30,635 bases of DNA from a virus. The stretch is taken from positions 1 to 30,635 of the IMG/VR virus record IMGVR_UViG_3300028161_000159; one strand, 5' to 3'. The notes beneath the pieces were generated by a model that was not told the origin of the DNA, did not search any database, and was given only the letters and a program-made list of their open reading frames with translations. Every line of letters starts with the position of its first letter. The first letter of the stretch is position 1. Position numbers and translations under genes: made by a program. This document shows, in pieces, positions 23,451 through 30,635 of this stretch.

Positions 23451-24412
23451 TGGTAGAAATGTATTTAGGAAAAAGAGAACAAATTGCAATGTGTGAAGAA
23501 GATAGCTGGGCTAGTTTAGGAGCAAAAACAATGGCGGACGATGGTTTTATCGTGGGAAAAAATGTGGTGTTTACTCCTGACTTTAATCCTAATTGGCAAG
23601 AAGTTTTAACTGCTGGTGCAGATTCAAGGGATGTTGATTCATTGGAGAAGGGCCCATTAAGTTACAAATTTACTCTTACTTTTAATCCTGCAAATTGGAA
23701 GTTTTTGAGATATTGCAAGCATGGTTCTGTTACAAACACAAATCAGACTACTTATTATCAACACACTTTTACAGCAACAGATGCAGTAAAATCTTTTACA
23801 CTTGAACGAGCTCAAAGAGGAACTGTAAATGAGGTTCTCACACTGACTGGTTGTATCATAACAAATCTCGTAATTAATTTTGCAAATGGAACAGGTGCAA
23901 CAGATGGATTTATTACAGTTACTGCAGAGTGTTTGGCAAAATCTTTGTCAAAAGGAACAAGCATCACATCTGTGTCAGCTGAAACAGATCAAGCTTTCCA
24001 GTTTCGTATGGCTAAGTGGACACATAACGGTGATGAAATTGTGGAGTTGAATAATGGTGAATTAACTATTGATAATGGTGTTGATGAAAATGATTCGAGA
24101 TATTGTAATGCTACACTTGATCAAGAAATTGGCGAACCAGTTCCAAAAACAAGCAGGTATACTTGTCGATTTAATGTTAATCTTAAAGACAGCACTTTTA
24201 CAGATGACTGGATTGCCCAAGTTGCTGTTCCCGGAACAAACAAACTAGAATTTATAAGAGGAACAAATGATAGTGTGGTTTTCACATTTACAGACGAATA
24301 TCTCAATTCAGCTATAAGTTCAACAAATATCGAGGGAATTAATGTAGCAGATGTGGCTGGAACAATTAAATCATTATCAATCGTTGCAAAGGATCAACAT
24401 GATGATTATTAA
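23450..24412 (+). CDS. Major tail tube protein, 320 aa
   Basis: Position between terminator and chaperone genes defines it as the tube protein. The sequence is beta-rich with segments typical of tail tubes: 'VVFTPDFNPNWQEVLTAGAD', 'GPLSYKFTLTFNPANWKFLR', 'TVNEVLTLTGCIITNLVINF', 'GFITVTAECLAKSL' and a similar second half ('ELNNGELTIDNGVDENDSRY', 'TSRYTCRFNVNLKDSTF'). It may therefore be a duplicated tube fold. A tube protein plus tape measure implies a long tail rather than a podovirus. It overlaps the previous stop by one base (TAATG). Confidence 0.8.
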   Translation: MVEMYLGKREQIAMCEEDSWASLGAKTMADDGFIVGKNVVFTPDFNPNWQEVLTAGADSRDVDSLEKGPLSYKFTLTFNPANWKFLRYCKHGSVTNTNQTTYYQHTFTATDAVKSFTLERAQRGTVNEVLTLTGCIITNLVINFANGTGATDGFITVTAECLAKSLSKGTSITSVSAETDQAFQFRMAKWTHNGDEIVELNNGELTIDNGVDENDSRYCNATLDQEIGEPVPKTSRYTCRFNVNLKDSTFTDDWIAQVAVPGTNKLEFIRGTNDSVVFTFTDEYLNSAISSTNIEGINVADVAGTIKSLSIVAKDQHDDY

Positions 24413-24414
24413 AA

Positions 24415-24783
24415 ATGGAATTTGAAGAAGACTTTGTGAAAGAAGAACTTATTGAGTTTGAAATAGAAGGAAAGAAATTCAAATACAAACCTACAACTGC
24501 AAATGATGAACTTGAATGGGCTGATGATTATTTGGAAATTGTTGACGGCAAACCTAAACAGAATCTCAAAAAAGTTACGCAATGCAAAATAAGAAACTTG
24601 ATTGAAGTTCCTTACAACAAGGAACTTATCAAGAAAATAACAGGACTTGACAAAGAATGGAAAGACCTAACAAGAGAAGAAAGATGGGATGTTTTTGGTA
24701 AATTGAAACCAGGAACTTTTGATGAAATCCTGAAGAAAATAAATGATATCGATTCTCCAGACTCAGAATTAAAAAAAAACTAA
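24415..24783 (+). CDS. Tail assembly chaperone, short form (lambda gpG-like), 122 aa
   Basis: It lies between tube and tape measure genes, the fixed place of tail chaperones that coat the tape measure during assembly. The protein is acidic and helical ('IEFEIEGKKFKYKPTTANDE', 'ITGLDKEWKDLTREERWDVF'). The frame ends in nine A residues, a C and TAA (24771-24783). That sequence includes a classic A-AAA-AAC slip heptamer in the right phase, so a share of ribosomes should continue in the -1 frame to 25013. Confidence 0.8.
   Translation: MEFEEDFVKEELIEFEIEGKKFKYKPTTANDELEWADDYLEIVDGKPKQNLKKVTQCKIRNLIEVPYNKELIKKITGLDKEWKDLTREERWDVFGKLKPGTFDEILKKINDIDSPDSELKKN
24774..24780 (+). promoter_or_regulatory. 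Programmed -1 ribosomal frameshift site (A-AAA-AAC)
   Basis: The X-XXY-YYZ heptamer A AAA AAC is aligned with the codons of the chaperone gene (AAA at 24775-24777, AAC at 24778-24780) and is followed immediately by the zero-frame stop TAA. After a one-base backward slip the frame is open for 78 further codons to 25013, and the next gene starts at 25015. That is the expected layout of a G/GT recoding site. Confidence 0.8.
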
Positions 24784-25013
24784 AACTGAAAATACAGACA
24801 GCTAATTCTAAGATAGGTTTCATAATTGAAAATAGCGCAGAGGGAATGTTATGGCTCAAATATAAGTTTTTTGAGCAGGGGATAAGTCCGCGTGAATTCA
24901 GGAAATGTCAAATGAGAGACATAAAAGATATCATGGACATCAAAGACACCATAGACTCAAAAGCGATGAGAGAAGTGGAAGTTAGAGATATGATGGCGAG
25001 GATGAGGTATTAA
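24777..25013 (+). CDS. Tail chaperone frameshift extension (gpT-like part of the G-T fusion)
   Basis: This frame has no start of its own at the 5' end. Joined by the -1 slip it extends the chaperone by about 78 residues ('KLKLKIQTANSKIGFIIENS', 'GMLWLKYKFFEQGISPREFR' and 'DIMDIKDTIDSKAMREVEVR' among them), giving a fusion of about 200 aa. It stops TAA at 25011-25013 and the tape measure ATG follows after one A, the same junction as real genes here. Phage gpGT proteins bind the tape measure and recruit tube subunits. The 231 bases would otherwise be an unexplained gap in a tightly packed operon. Confidence 0.8.
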   Translation, partial: KLKLKIQTANSKIGFIIENSAEGMLWLKYKFFEQGISPREFRKCQMRDIKDIMDIKDTIDSKAMREVEVRDMMARMRY

Positions 25014-25014
25014 A

Positions 25015-25872
25015 ATGGTTGAAGTAGGAAGCATTCAAATTGGAGGAAGCATTCAGACAGCTGAAATAGAAAGAGGTCTTATTAGAATAGAAAAAGGCTT
25101 CAAATATGTAGAGAGAACTAGCAAGGGAGTAAGTTCTGATTTTGAAAGAATGACTTCAAGGGGAAAGAGGCTAGTTACGATATTTGGAGGTTTAGCAATT
25201 GCGGGAACAGGAGCATTGGTTGCACTGGCAAAAGGAGCTCCGGCAGTTGCTGGTGCAATGGCAAAAATCAAAATTTCTATGATGAACTTGAAATTTGCAG
25301 CAGGAGAAGCAATGAAACCAACTTTTGAAGCAGCTTCAAAAGGATTGGAGAGATTAGCGAACTGGGTTGATGGACATCCTGATTTATTTAGAGGGATTAT
25401 TAATTCTATTACTGGATTAGCAATTGCAACAGCAGTAGTCAAAGTAGGAGGATGGGTTTTCAAGGCCTGGGCCGGATTTTTTGGATTAATGAAAGGAATA
25501 GTAGCTTGGACTGGATGGGCTTCATTAGGAAATATATTTAGAGGTGTATGGACCAAACTTGGAAGTTTAGCAACAAAAATAGGTGGAGCAGTATCTTCAA
25601 TTATTTCATGGATAGCAAGATTAGGAAGCAAGATGGGGGGAGCTTTAACAGGCGGAGGATTAAGTTCAGGAGTTGCTGGTGGATTAGCGGTTGGTGGAAC
25701 TGCGGCAGGATTGATGATTGGACCATTGATTAATACTTATCAAAGAGAAATTACTGGGAAACCCGGATTCTTAGATAAGCAATTACAAGAATATAACGAA
25801 TGGAAATTTCATCAAAATCTAAAAAAATGGTCTAGGAATAAATCGGAGCTAGACATGATGTACACAATATAA
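25015..25872 (+). CDS. Short tail tape measure protein, 285 aa
   Basis: It follows the chaperone pair, as tape measures do. The N-terminus is helical ('AEIERGLIRIEKGFKYVERT'). Hydrophobic segments typical of tape measures lie at about 58-90 ('TIFGGLAIAGTGALVALAKG'), 125-165 and 220-245 ('VAGGLAVGGTAAGLMIGPLI'). No lysozyme or peptidase domain is seen. At roughly 0.15 nm per residue, the family's usual scaling, 285 aa implies a tail near 40 nm, short for a siphovirus. It may alternatively be only part of the tape measure function. It ends TAATG with the next gene. Confidence 0.72.
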   Translation: MVEVGSIQIGGSIQTAEIERGLIRIEKGFKYVERTSKGVSSDFERMTSRGKRLVTIFGGLAIAGTGALVALAKGAPAVAGAMAKIKISMMNLKFAAGEAMKPTFEAASKGLERLANWVDGHPDLFRGIINSITGLAIATAVVKVGGWVFKAWAGFFGLMKGIVAWTGWASLGNIFRGVWTKLGSLATKIGGAVSSIISWIARLGSKMGGALTGGGLSSGVAGGLAVGGTAAGLMIGPLINTYQREITGKPGFLDKQLQEYNEWKFHQNLKKWSRNKSELDMMYTI

Positions 25873-26654
25873 TGGTAATAAAAATAGAAAATTATTCAGG
25901 AAGTGCAGACACATTCACATTTCCAAATAATCCAAACACTTTTGATGACGAGTTAGTGCCAAACTATACAGTTACAAATGTAGATTATCAGAGATATCAT
26001 TATTTTGTAAGTGGAGGGGGAATTGCACCTAAGATGATTATTCTCACAGGAAATTTTTTTGGAGTAAATAAAAACACAAACTATCAGAGTTTAAGCAAGC
26101 ATTTTTCTGAAACACAAAAATTAAAAAAATTGTATTGGGAATCAGATAAATTTTATTTAGGGGTGGGGAATAATGTTAAAAAAACTCACACCGGAGGCAG
26201 AACAAACTTTATTGATTATGTTGCTAATTTTCAAACAATTGTTGGGGTTTTATTTTCAAACAGTCAAACAACTTATACAAATGGGGGAAGTCATGAAACA
26301 AATGATGGTAATACAACCACATTTGTAGAGGAAATTCAAGGAGATGTGACAAATGGATCAACTCCTGTTGTTGTAAGTGATGGATTGGGAAATGAGATTA
26401 CAATTCCGGCGAGTGTTTTAACAACAGGCCAGACAGTTGTAATTAAATTTGTTGAGATGGTTGATTCTGGGAGTGGTATTTATGTGACAGAGTATAACTA
26501 TACAACTATTGCTGGAACACAAACAAGCGCAGTTTCTGTTACAGATGGACTTGGACTTTTGCAATTATCATCTGGGGCATCAACCTCAACACTTTCATTA
26601 AGCAATCTAAATGCAGGTTGGACTGCTAAGTTTAGAGATGCTTATACATCATAA
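25872..26654 (+). CDS. Distal tail protein (Dit-like), 260 aa
   Basis: It lies between tape measure and hub. The N-terminal half fits Dit-type proteins that cap the tube: 'FTFPNNPNTFDDELVPNYTV', 'YHYFVSGGGIAPKMIILTGN' and 'SETQKLKKLYWESDKFYLGV', with 'FIDYVANFQTIVGVLFSNSQ' closing the domain. The C-terminal half (about 145-260) is a Thr/Ser/Gly-rich beta module ('GDVTNGSTPVVVSDGLGNEI'), possibly a carbohydrate-binding or exposed galectin-like insertion. Identification is by position and pattern. Confidence 0.65.
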   Translation: MVIKIENYSGSADTFTFPNNPNTFDDELVPNYTVTNVDYQRYHYFVSGGGIAPKMIILTGNFFGVNKNTNYQSLSKHFSETQKLKKLYWESDKFYLGVGNNVKKTHTGGRTNFIDYVANFQTIVGVLFSNSQTTYTNGGSHETNDGNTTTFVEEIQGDVTNGSTPVVVSDGLGNEITIPASVLTTGQTVVIKFVEMVDSGSGIYVTEYNYTTIAGTQTSAVSVTDGLGLLQLSSGASTSTLSLSNLNAGWTAKFRDAYTS

Positions 26655-28408
26655 TGGGAACCTATATAATAAAAGTAAAAAACACATCAGGGACAGAAGG
26701 CACAGTAATAGCAAATGCAGGATTTTCTTATTCTGATAAATTAAACAGTCATAACGATGGACAATTAAAAATTTCTGGGACAGGAGAAGTTAAAAGAAGC
26801 CTTTTTGAAATTGGATCAGAGGTTTATATTTACAGGAATGGAACCTTAGAATTTCATGGAATAATTAATGCTATAAGTTTTTTAGATGCTGGTGGAATTG
26901 CGGCAGATCTTTTGGGTAATGAAGTTTGGTTAACAAAAGAAAACGGAGATTATGGAAGCTCCCCTTATGAAAATACAGCAAGCGCAACAATAGCAGGCCA
27001 TATTATTGGAGAAAGTACAAAATTTAGTCAGGGAACAATTGAGGCAGGAGAAAATCTTGATTTTAGAATAGAAAAAACTTCGAGCTTATGGAATGCATTA
27101 TCAAGTTTAATCAAGAGAACAGCCCAAGATATAGGAATTGATTATGCAAATGCAGAAGTTGATATTTTAGATCATAAAGGATCTTCAACAAGTGTAGCAA
27201 CATTAAATGATGGTGTTCAAATTCAAGACCTTACAGTTAGACAAAGTTATCCTATTGCAAATGATGTTAGAGTTTATGGACAGGGAGAAGGAAATACCAG
27301 AATTAAAAGTGATACAGGACAGGGTCAAGATGCAACAAGCAAATCAACTTATGGAACAATTAGAAAAGTTTACAATGATCCATCAGTCACAACAGTAAAT
27401 GAAGCAAACACTCTGGCTAACAAATTAGTTGCGAAGTGGAAAGACCCAGTAAAAATCTATGAGTTTGATGTGATTAATCCAACTAAAAATCTAGTTGCAG
27501 GAGATGTAGTGACTTTAAATTCTTCAACAAAAGGCCTAAGTGATGAAGAAGTAAGAATAGTCTCGATGGAAAGAGGAGTCAGAAATAGTCAAGAGTTTTT
27601 AACCCTTCAAGTTACAAACAAGGCCTATAGCACAATTGAAAGAGGAATAGATCAGATATTGGCAGAGTTAGAGAAAAAAGCAAATGATTTACAAACTTAT
27701 GATCAATATAATTCAGAGTATGCAAATCAAAATGAAATAACTTGTGTTGGAGGAATTGGTCAGATTGGGACGGGGGCATGTGGATGTTCAGGAGGGTGGA
27801 TGTATCTTGATGGAAGTTTATCTTTGCCTAGTGGAGTTATTCAAGCAGCTGTTTTAAACATTAATGCTTCAAGCATCTATAATTATATTGCCGGGAGTTT
27901 AATAGTCACAGGAAATATCGATGCTTCATCTGCTCCAACATTGGGATGTCATTTAACAAATAAAACTTATGTTGATAATTGTGTAGGAGCCGGAGGATCA
28001 AGTGTGTGGGCAGATGGAACTAACCCTTATATCTATCCTTGTAATTCTTGTGGATTGTGTATGTTTAATGATATTATCGACGGAACAAGTGGGAATTGTC
28101 TTGGAATACCACAAAGTCCAGGAGCATGGAAAGAAGTTCATGCTTTATGCATGGATTCTGTTTATTTTGTTTGCACTCCTGCGATTTGTAATTCAGGTGG
28201 CATAAGCATGTGTAATTCATCAGGAAAAGTTGCAGAATTTGGAACTTCATGCACTTGCTTAGCAACAATCAGAACAAAAGATATTCATGCTTTTTCAAAT
28301 GGAAGTTGCTCAGTAGGAATTAGTAGTTGCAGATTTGGAACTGGTTACATAAATTGTATGTACACTTGCAGGAGATTAAAACTTCCAGTAGGAACAAACT
28401 GTTATTAA
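26654..28408 (+). CDS. Tail hub/tail-associated protein with Cys-rich C-terminal domain, 584 aa
   Basis: The N-terminal 340 residues resemble siphoviral hub proteins (gp27/Tal-like): 'SLFEIGSEVYIYRNGTLEFH' followed by 'GIINAISF', 'NALSSLIKRTAQDIGIDYAN', 'IANDVRVYGQGEGNTRIKSD', 'NTLANKLVAKWKDPVKIYEF' and 'LVAGDVVTLNSSTKGLSDEE'. A helical linker (330-350) leads to a C-terminal 220 residues with about 20 cysteines ('CGCSGGWMYLDGS', 'PCNSCGLCMF', 'SCTCLATI'). These are absent from the N-terminal part, and the region contains a fibre-like 'HLTNKTYVDNCVGAGG'. Disulfide-stabilised or metal-binding fibre tip is likely. Starts by TAATG. Confidence 0.7.
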   Translation: MGTYIIKVKNTSGTEGTVIANAGFSYSDKLNSHNDGQLKISGTGEVKRSLFEIGSEVYIYRNGTLEFHGIINAISFLDAGGIAADLLGNEVWLTKENGDYGSSPYENTASATIAGHIIGESTKFSQGTIEAGENLDFRIEKTSSLWNALSSLIKRTAQDIGIDYANAEVDILDHKGSSTSVATLNDGVQIQDLTVRQSYPIANDVRVYGQGEGNTRIKSDTGQGQDATSKSTYGTIRKVYNDPSVTTVNEANTLANKLVAKWKDPVKIYEFDVINPTKNLVAGDVVTLNSSTKGLSDEEVRIVSMERGVRNSQEFLTLQVTNKAYSTIERGIDQILAELEKKANDLQTYDQYNSEYANQNEITCVGGIGQIGTGACGCSGGWMYLDGSLSLPSGVIQAAVLNINASSIYNYIAGSLIVTGNIDASSAPTLGCHLTNKTYVDNCVGAGGSSVWADGTNPYIYPCNSCGLCMFNDIIDGTSGNCLGIPQSPGAWKEVHALCMDSVYFVCTPAICNSGGISMCNSSGKVAEFGTSCTCLATIRTKDIHAFSNGSCSVGISSCRFGTGYINCMYTCRRLKLPVGTNCY

Positions 28409-28409
28409 A

Positions 28410-29297
28410 ATGGCTTACATGTATCATAATATCGCGCAAGGAGTGAAAGAAGATGGTGGCACCAATAATTATATGACTTGGTGGAAGACAAATTTTAATA
28501 TGCCTGTGCCTAATCTTTGGAGTGGGAGCTGGGTTGAAGGAAGAGGCCCTGTTATGTTTTATGGTGCAGGAACAAGCTTTAATTTATCAGGATTTTTGCC
28601 CGGATGGGAATTAGTTGCATTTTTTTGTGGATGGCATTGGGATGGACCAGTAAGTGGAACAACATATCTTTATTCACAATGGTTAGATAGTGTAGGCTCA
28701 GTTATGTGGTATTGTGCAAATGGGCTTTCAGTTAATTTGAATCTTGCAGCAGATTATTGGCAAGAACATATGTATGCTTGTAATCAAGGGGTTGCGGGAT
28801 GGGAAGTTGATGTAAGCGGAACTTACAAATGTAGAAGCTGGTCAACAGGTGTTCAGGCAATGGGAAACCAAGATACAAGCGTGACTTTTTCTAATGTGCC
28901 AAGCACAACTCAAATGTCTTCAACTTACACCGGGGGAGTTTGGGTTGAAGGAAATGATCTTTGTTATGTTTGTGGAAATCGATGGAAACACAACATGGAA
29001 GGAGATAGTCAAGGTTATGTTGGAACAACTTATTCAGGAGCAATTTGGATAGATACAAGTTATTATTTGCACTGGGTTGGGGCTGATGGAAATAATTATA
29101 GGGCAAAGTGGAGAATTAAACAATTTGCATCAACTTGGACTAATGGACCAACTGGAGAGACATATACAGGAGCAACTTATTCTGGAAGCATTTGGGTTGA
29201 CACAGAATTTGGATACACTCATCTTGCATATATTGCTGGTGATGGATATAAATATTTGGCAGGATCAGGACATTATCCTTATCAAACCCCTTATTAA
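28410..29297 (+). CDS. Aromatic-rich tail tip / receptor-binding protein with internal repeats, 295 aa
   Basis: It follows the hub gene by TAA-A-ATG. It is very rich in Trp, Tyr and Gly and predicted all-beta. Three repeats of the type 'Y(S/T)Gxx(W)(V/I)(D/E)' occur near residues 173, 208 and 257 ('TYTGGVWVEGNDLCYVCG', 'TYSGAIWIDTSYYLHWVGAD', 'TYSGSIWVDTEFGYTHLAYI'). Each repeat is followed by a strand ending in Gly. Clustered aromatics on beta repeats suggest a glycan-binding tip. The N-terminal 170 residues form a separate domain ('NLSGFLPGWELVAFFCGWHW'). No known lectin family is identified; function is inferred from position and composition. Confidence 0.6.
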   Translation: MAYMYHNIAQGVKEDGGTNNYMTWWKTNFNMPVPNLWSGSWVEGRGPVMFYGAGTSFNLSGFLPGWELVAFFCGWHWDGPVSGTTYLYSQWLDSVGSVMWYCANGLSVNLNLAADYWQEHMYACNQGVAGWEVDVSGTYKCRSWSTGVQAMGNQDTSVTFSNVPSTTQMSSTYTGGVWVEGNDLCYVCGNRWKHNMEGDSQGYVGTTYSGAIWIDTSYYLHWVGADGNNYRAKWRIKQFASTWTNGPTGETYTGATYSGSIWVDTEFGYTHLAYIAGDGYKYLAGSGHYPYQTPY

Positions 29298-29300
29298 AAA

Positions 29301-29528
29301 ATGAAAATAAATGGAATTCCAATAAAAATTAGAACCAAAGAAGAAATGGATAGAATCCTAAACAGAGATTCAAATCAAGGAAAAGGAGGGCCGATATTCT
29401 TCATAGGAGCAATAGGAAACAAAAAGACAGGAAAAATTGTGGAAGTTCATAAAATAGATCCTAAAACAAACAAGAAAACAATCCTATTCAGAGATAAAAA
29501 TGACAAGCTATTCAAAAAAGAAAAATGA
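29301..29528 (+). CDS. Small basic protein of 75 aa, unknown function
   Basis: TAA-AAA-ATG junction after the tip gene and ATGA overlap with the glycosyltransferase. The protein is Lys-rich with a hydrophobic centre ('KGGPIFFIGAIGNKKTGKIV') and predicted beta strands ('IVEVHKIDP', 'KTILFRD'). It may be a small tail accessory protein or chaperone for the tip; I recognise no family. Confidence 0.5.
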   Translation: MKINGIPIKIRTKEEMDRILNRDSNQGKGGPIFFIGAIGNKKTGKIVEVHKIDPKTNKKTILFRDKNDKLFKKEK

Positions 29529-30481
29529 ATTACGTGATTGAAATTACAGGCGGAATTGGAAAGCATATCATGGCTACTGCTTTCATTAGATGGATTAATG
29601 AAAAATATCCTAAGAAAAAAATAATGGTAGTTAGTTCATACCCTGAGATTTTTGAATACAATCCAAGAATTTGGAGAAATCTAAAATTAGATCAACCTTA
29701 TCTATTCGAGGACTACATTAAAGATAATGATTTTAGAAAAGGCAATCCTTATGAGATTCAAGAATTTTACAGAGCAGAAAATAAAATGCATTTAATGGAA
29801 ATCTTTCCAAAAGCATACCTTTTCAACACTTATGACAAAGATCCTCAAATGGAATTATTTTTAACAAAGGGAGAAGAAATAGAGGGAAAAGCATTTTGTG
29901 ATCAACACAAACCTTTAATCACTTTTCAGGCTTTTGGAGGATTAGCGCCCGGAATGGGAATTAATCGAATGAAAATAGATTCAGGTCAAAGAGATATCCC
30001 TTATCCAATGGCTGTGAAAATTTGTAACTTACTCAAAAAGAAGGGATTTAATGTTTTACAATTAAGAGGAAAAGTTGAACCAGGAATTCCAGGAACATTA
30101 CAAGTAGATTTGCCTTTTAGAAATATTTTGCCGATTATCAAAAATGCAGTAGCCCACATAGGAATTGATAGTTCATTTATGCATGCGGTGGCAGTTTTCA
30201 AAAAGCCACAGTTAATTTTTTGGGGAGGAACCCATGTTGATAGTTTTGGATATAAATATGATAGTGTAAATAATGTTTGCAACAAACATGGGATGCATGG
30301 AAGGCCTTATTTTGCAGTGCATGATAGATTAGCATTATACCCTTATAAAGACGGAAATGATGGATTTGAATTTGATTATACTGATAGAGAATTAGAAAAA
30401 CACATTACTCAATTTACAGATTCCATTAAAAATATTCAAGGAGGTAAAAATGTGGAAAACAATAAAGAAGATTTTGAGTAA
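29525..30481 (+). CDS. GT-B glycosyltransferase, GT9 (heptosyltransferase)-like, 318 aa
   Basis: The N-terminal loop 'EITGGIGKHIMATAFIRWIN' (6-25) and C-terminal 'AHIGIDSSFMHAVAVFKKPQ' (210-229) with 'LIFWGG' (230-235) are the two signature regions of GT9-type GT-B enzymes. These use nucleotide sugars, and the second region holds the donor site. 'RDIPYPMAVKICNLLKKKGF' marks the start of the second Rossmann domain. Viral copies next to tail genes may glycosylate virion proteins, host surface glycans or modified DNA bases; which one cannot be told from sequence. Its ATG overlaps the preceding stop (ATGA) and its end overlaps the next gene by 32 bp. Confidence 0.75.
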   Translation: MNYVIEITGGIGKHIMATAFIRWINEKYPKKKIMVVSSYPEIFEYNPRIWRNLKLDQPYLFEDYIKDNDFRKGNPYEIQEFYRAENKMHLMEIFPKAYLFNTYDKDPQMELFLTKGEEIEGKAFCDQHKPLITFQAFGGLAPGMGINRMKIDSGQRDIPYPMAVKICNLLKKKGFNVLQLRGKVEPGIPGTLQVDLPFRNILPIIKNAVAHIGIDSSFMHAVAVFKKPQLIFWGGTHVDSFGYKYDSVNNVCNKHGMHGRPYFAVHDRLALYPYKDGNDGFEFDYTDRELEKHITQFTDSIKNIQGGKNVENNKEDFE

Positions 30482-30635
30482 GATATTTTGTGAGGAGTTT
30501 CCCTTATGGACGTATGGATTAGAATGTCAAATATGTCAAATGACTTTGATTAGTCCAGAAGCACATTATAAGGAAGCTTTGAAAAATAGAACTCTTAAAC
30601 AACACGCAGGAAAAATCCCAATATTAAAAAAATAA
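30450..30635 (+). CDS. Small Cys/His protein of 61 aa (possible zinc-binding)
   Basis: ATG 30450 follows GGAGGT (30440-30445), one of the strongest ribosome binding sites in the window, inside the end of the glycosyltransferase gene. The frame ends TAA exactly at the last base of the window. The product is basic with 'CQIC' (about 27-30), then His near 40 and 53, compatible with a small zinc site. 'GLECQICQMTLISPEAHYKE' lies in the centre. No family is recognised. Strong ribosome loading suggests an abundant small protein. Confidence 0.6.
   Translation: MWKTIKKILSKIFCEEFPLWTYGLECQICQMTLISPEAHYKEALKNRTLKQHAGKIPILKK

Noticed and set aside
25053-25631. 192-codon open frame on the - strand opposite the tape measure gene
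   Set aside because: It mirrors a low-complexity Gly/Ala/Ile coding region, has no ribosome binding site or promoter, and its translation is biased Ala/Pro/Ile with no family resemblance.
1-30635. CRISPR arrays, tRNA/rRNA genes, insertion sequences, integrase or terminal direct repeats
   Set aside because: None seen: no regularly spaced short repeats, no cloverleaf-like or rRNA-like stretches, no transposase or recombinase motifs, and the two ends share no repeat.

Overview
The window looks like about 30 kb of a tailed double-stranded DNA virus or provirus (Caudoviricetes-type, HK97-fold capsid). All genes lie on the + strand and are tightly packed. The likely host is an archaeon, most plausibly of the DPANN type (Woesearchaeota/Pacearchaeota-like). 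This is inferred from three things: the AT-rich AGA/AGG/ATA codon use, archaeal TATA-type promoters with short or absent 5' leaders, and two very large sequon-rich surface proteins of a style common in such archaea. No rRNA, tRNA, CRISPR array, integrase or host housekeeping gene is visible, so the host assignment is not proven.

Layout. (1) 1-2065: small control genes, namely a helix-turn-helix protein, a 45-aa ORF, a winged-helix regulator, a coiled-coil protein and a small acidic protein. (2) 2067-5487: four consecutive DNA methyltransferases with no endonuclease: a ParB-domain/methylase fusion, an MT-A70 type enzyme, a frameshifted C5-cytosine enzyme and a DPPY N6-adenine type. They look like a self-modification, anti-restriction block. 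(3) 5489-7406: small and large terminase. (4) 7475-9673: portal fused to a MuF-like head protein. It is followed by an unusual insert (9666-16831) of fibre/baseplate-like small proteins and two giant exported or membrane-anchored, N-glycosylation-sequon-rich proteins. (5) 16891-19045: prohead protease, with a nested in-frame scaffold start, and the major capsid protein. (6) 19130-22616: putative decoration proteins, a helix-hairpin-helix protein, a holin-like membrane protein and head-tail connectors. (7) 22767-29297: tail terminator, tube, chaperone pair expressed by a -1 frameshift, a short tape measure, distal tail, hub and tip proteins. (8) 29301-30635: a small protein, a GT-B glycosyltransferase and a small Cys/His protein.

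Regulation. Three copies of a nearly identical 22-bp promoter element (8-bp palindrome CAATATTG abutting a TATA box TTTATAAG) precede the portal, protease/capsid and tail operons, and a degenerate fourth copy ends the capsid gene. This points to a coordinated late regulon. Within operons most junctions are TAA-(0-3 A)-ATG or TAATG, suggesting translational coupling. Strong Shine-Dalgarno sites are kept for the scaffold, decoration proteins, tail terminator and the last gene. Putative RNA structures sit in the spacers after the capsid gene, before gene 20019 (a possible pseudoknot) and before gene 22767 (two hairpins).

The most interesting signals are the shared late promoter, the nested scaffold start, the -1 frameshift in the tail chaperone, the methyltransferase array with a frameshift in one member, and the host-surface-like giant proteins inside the head operon.
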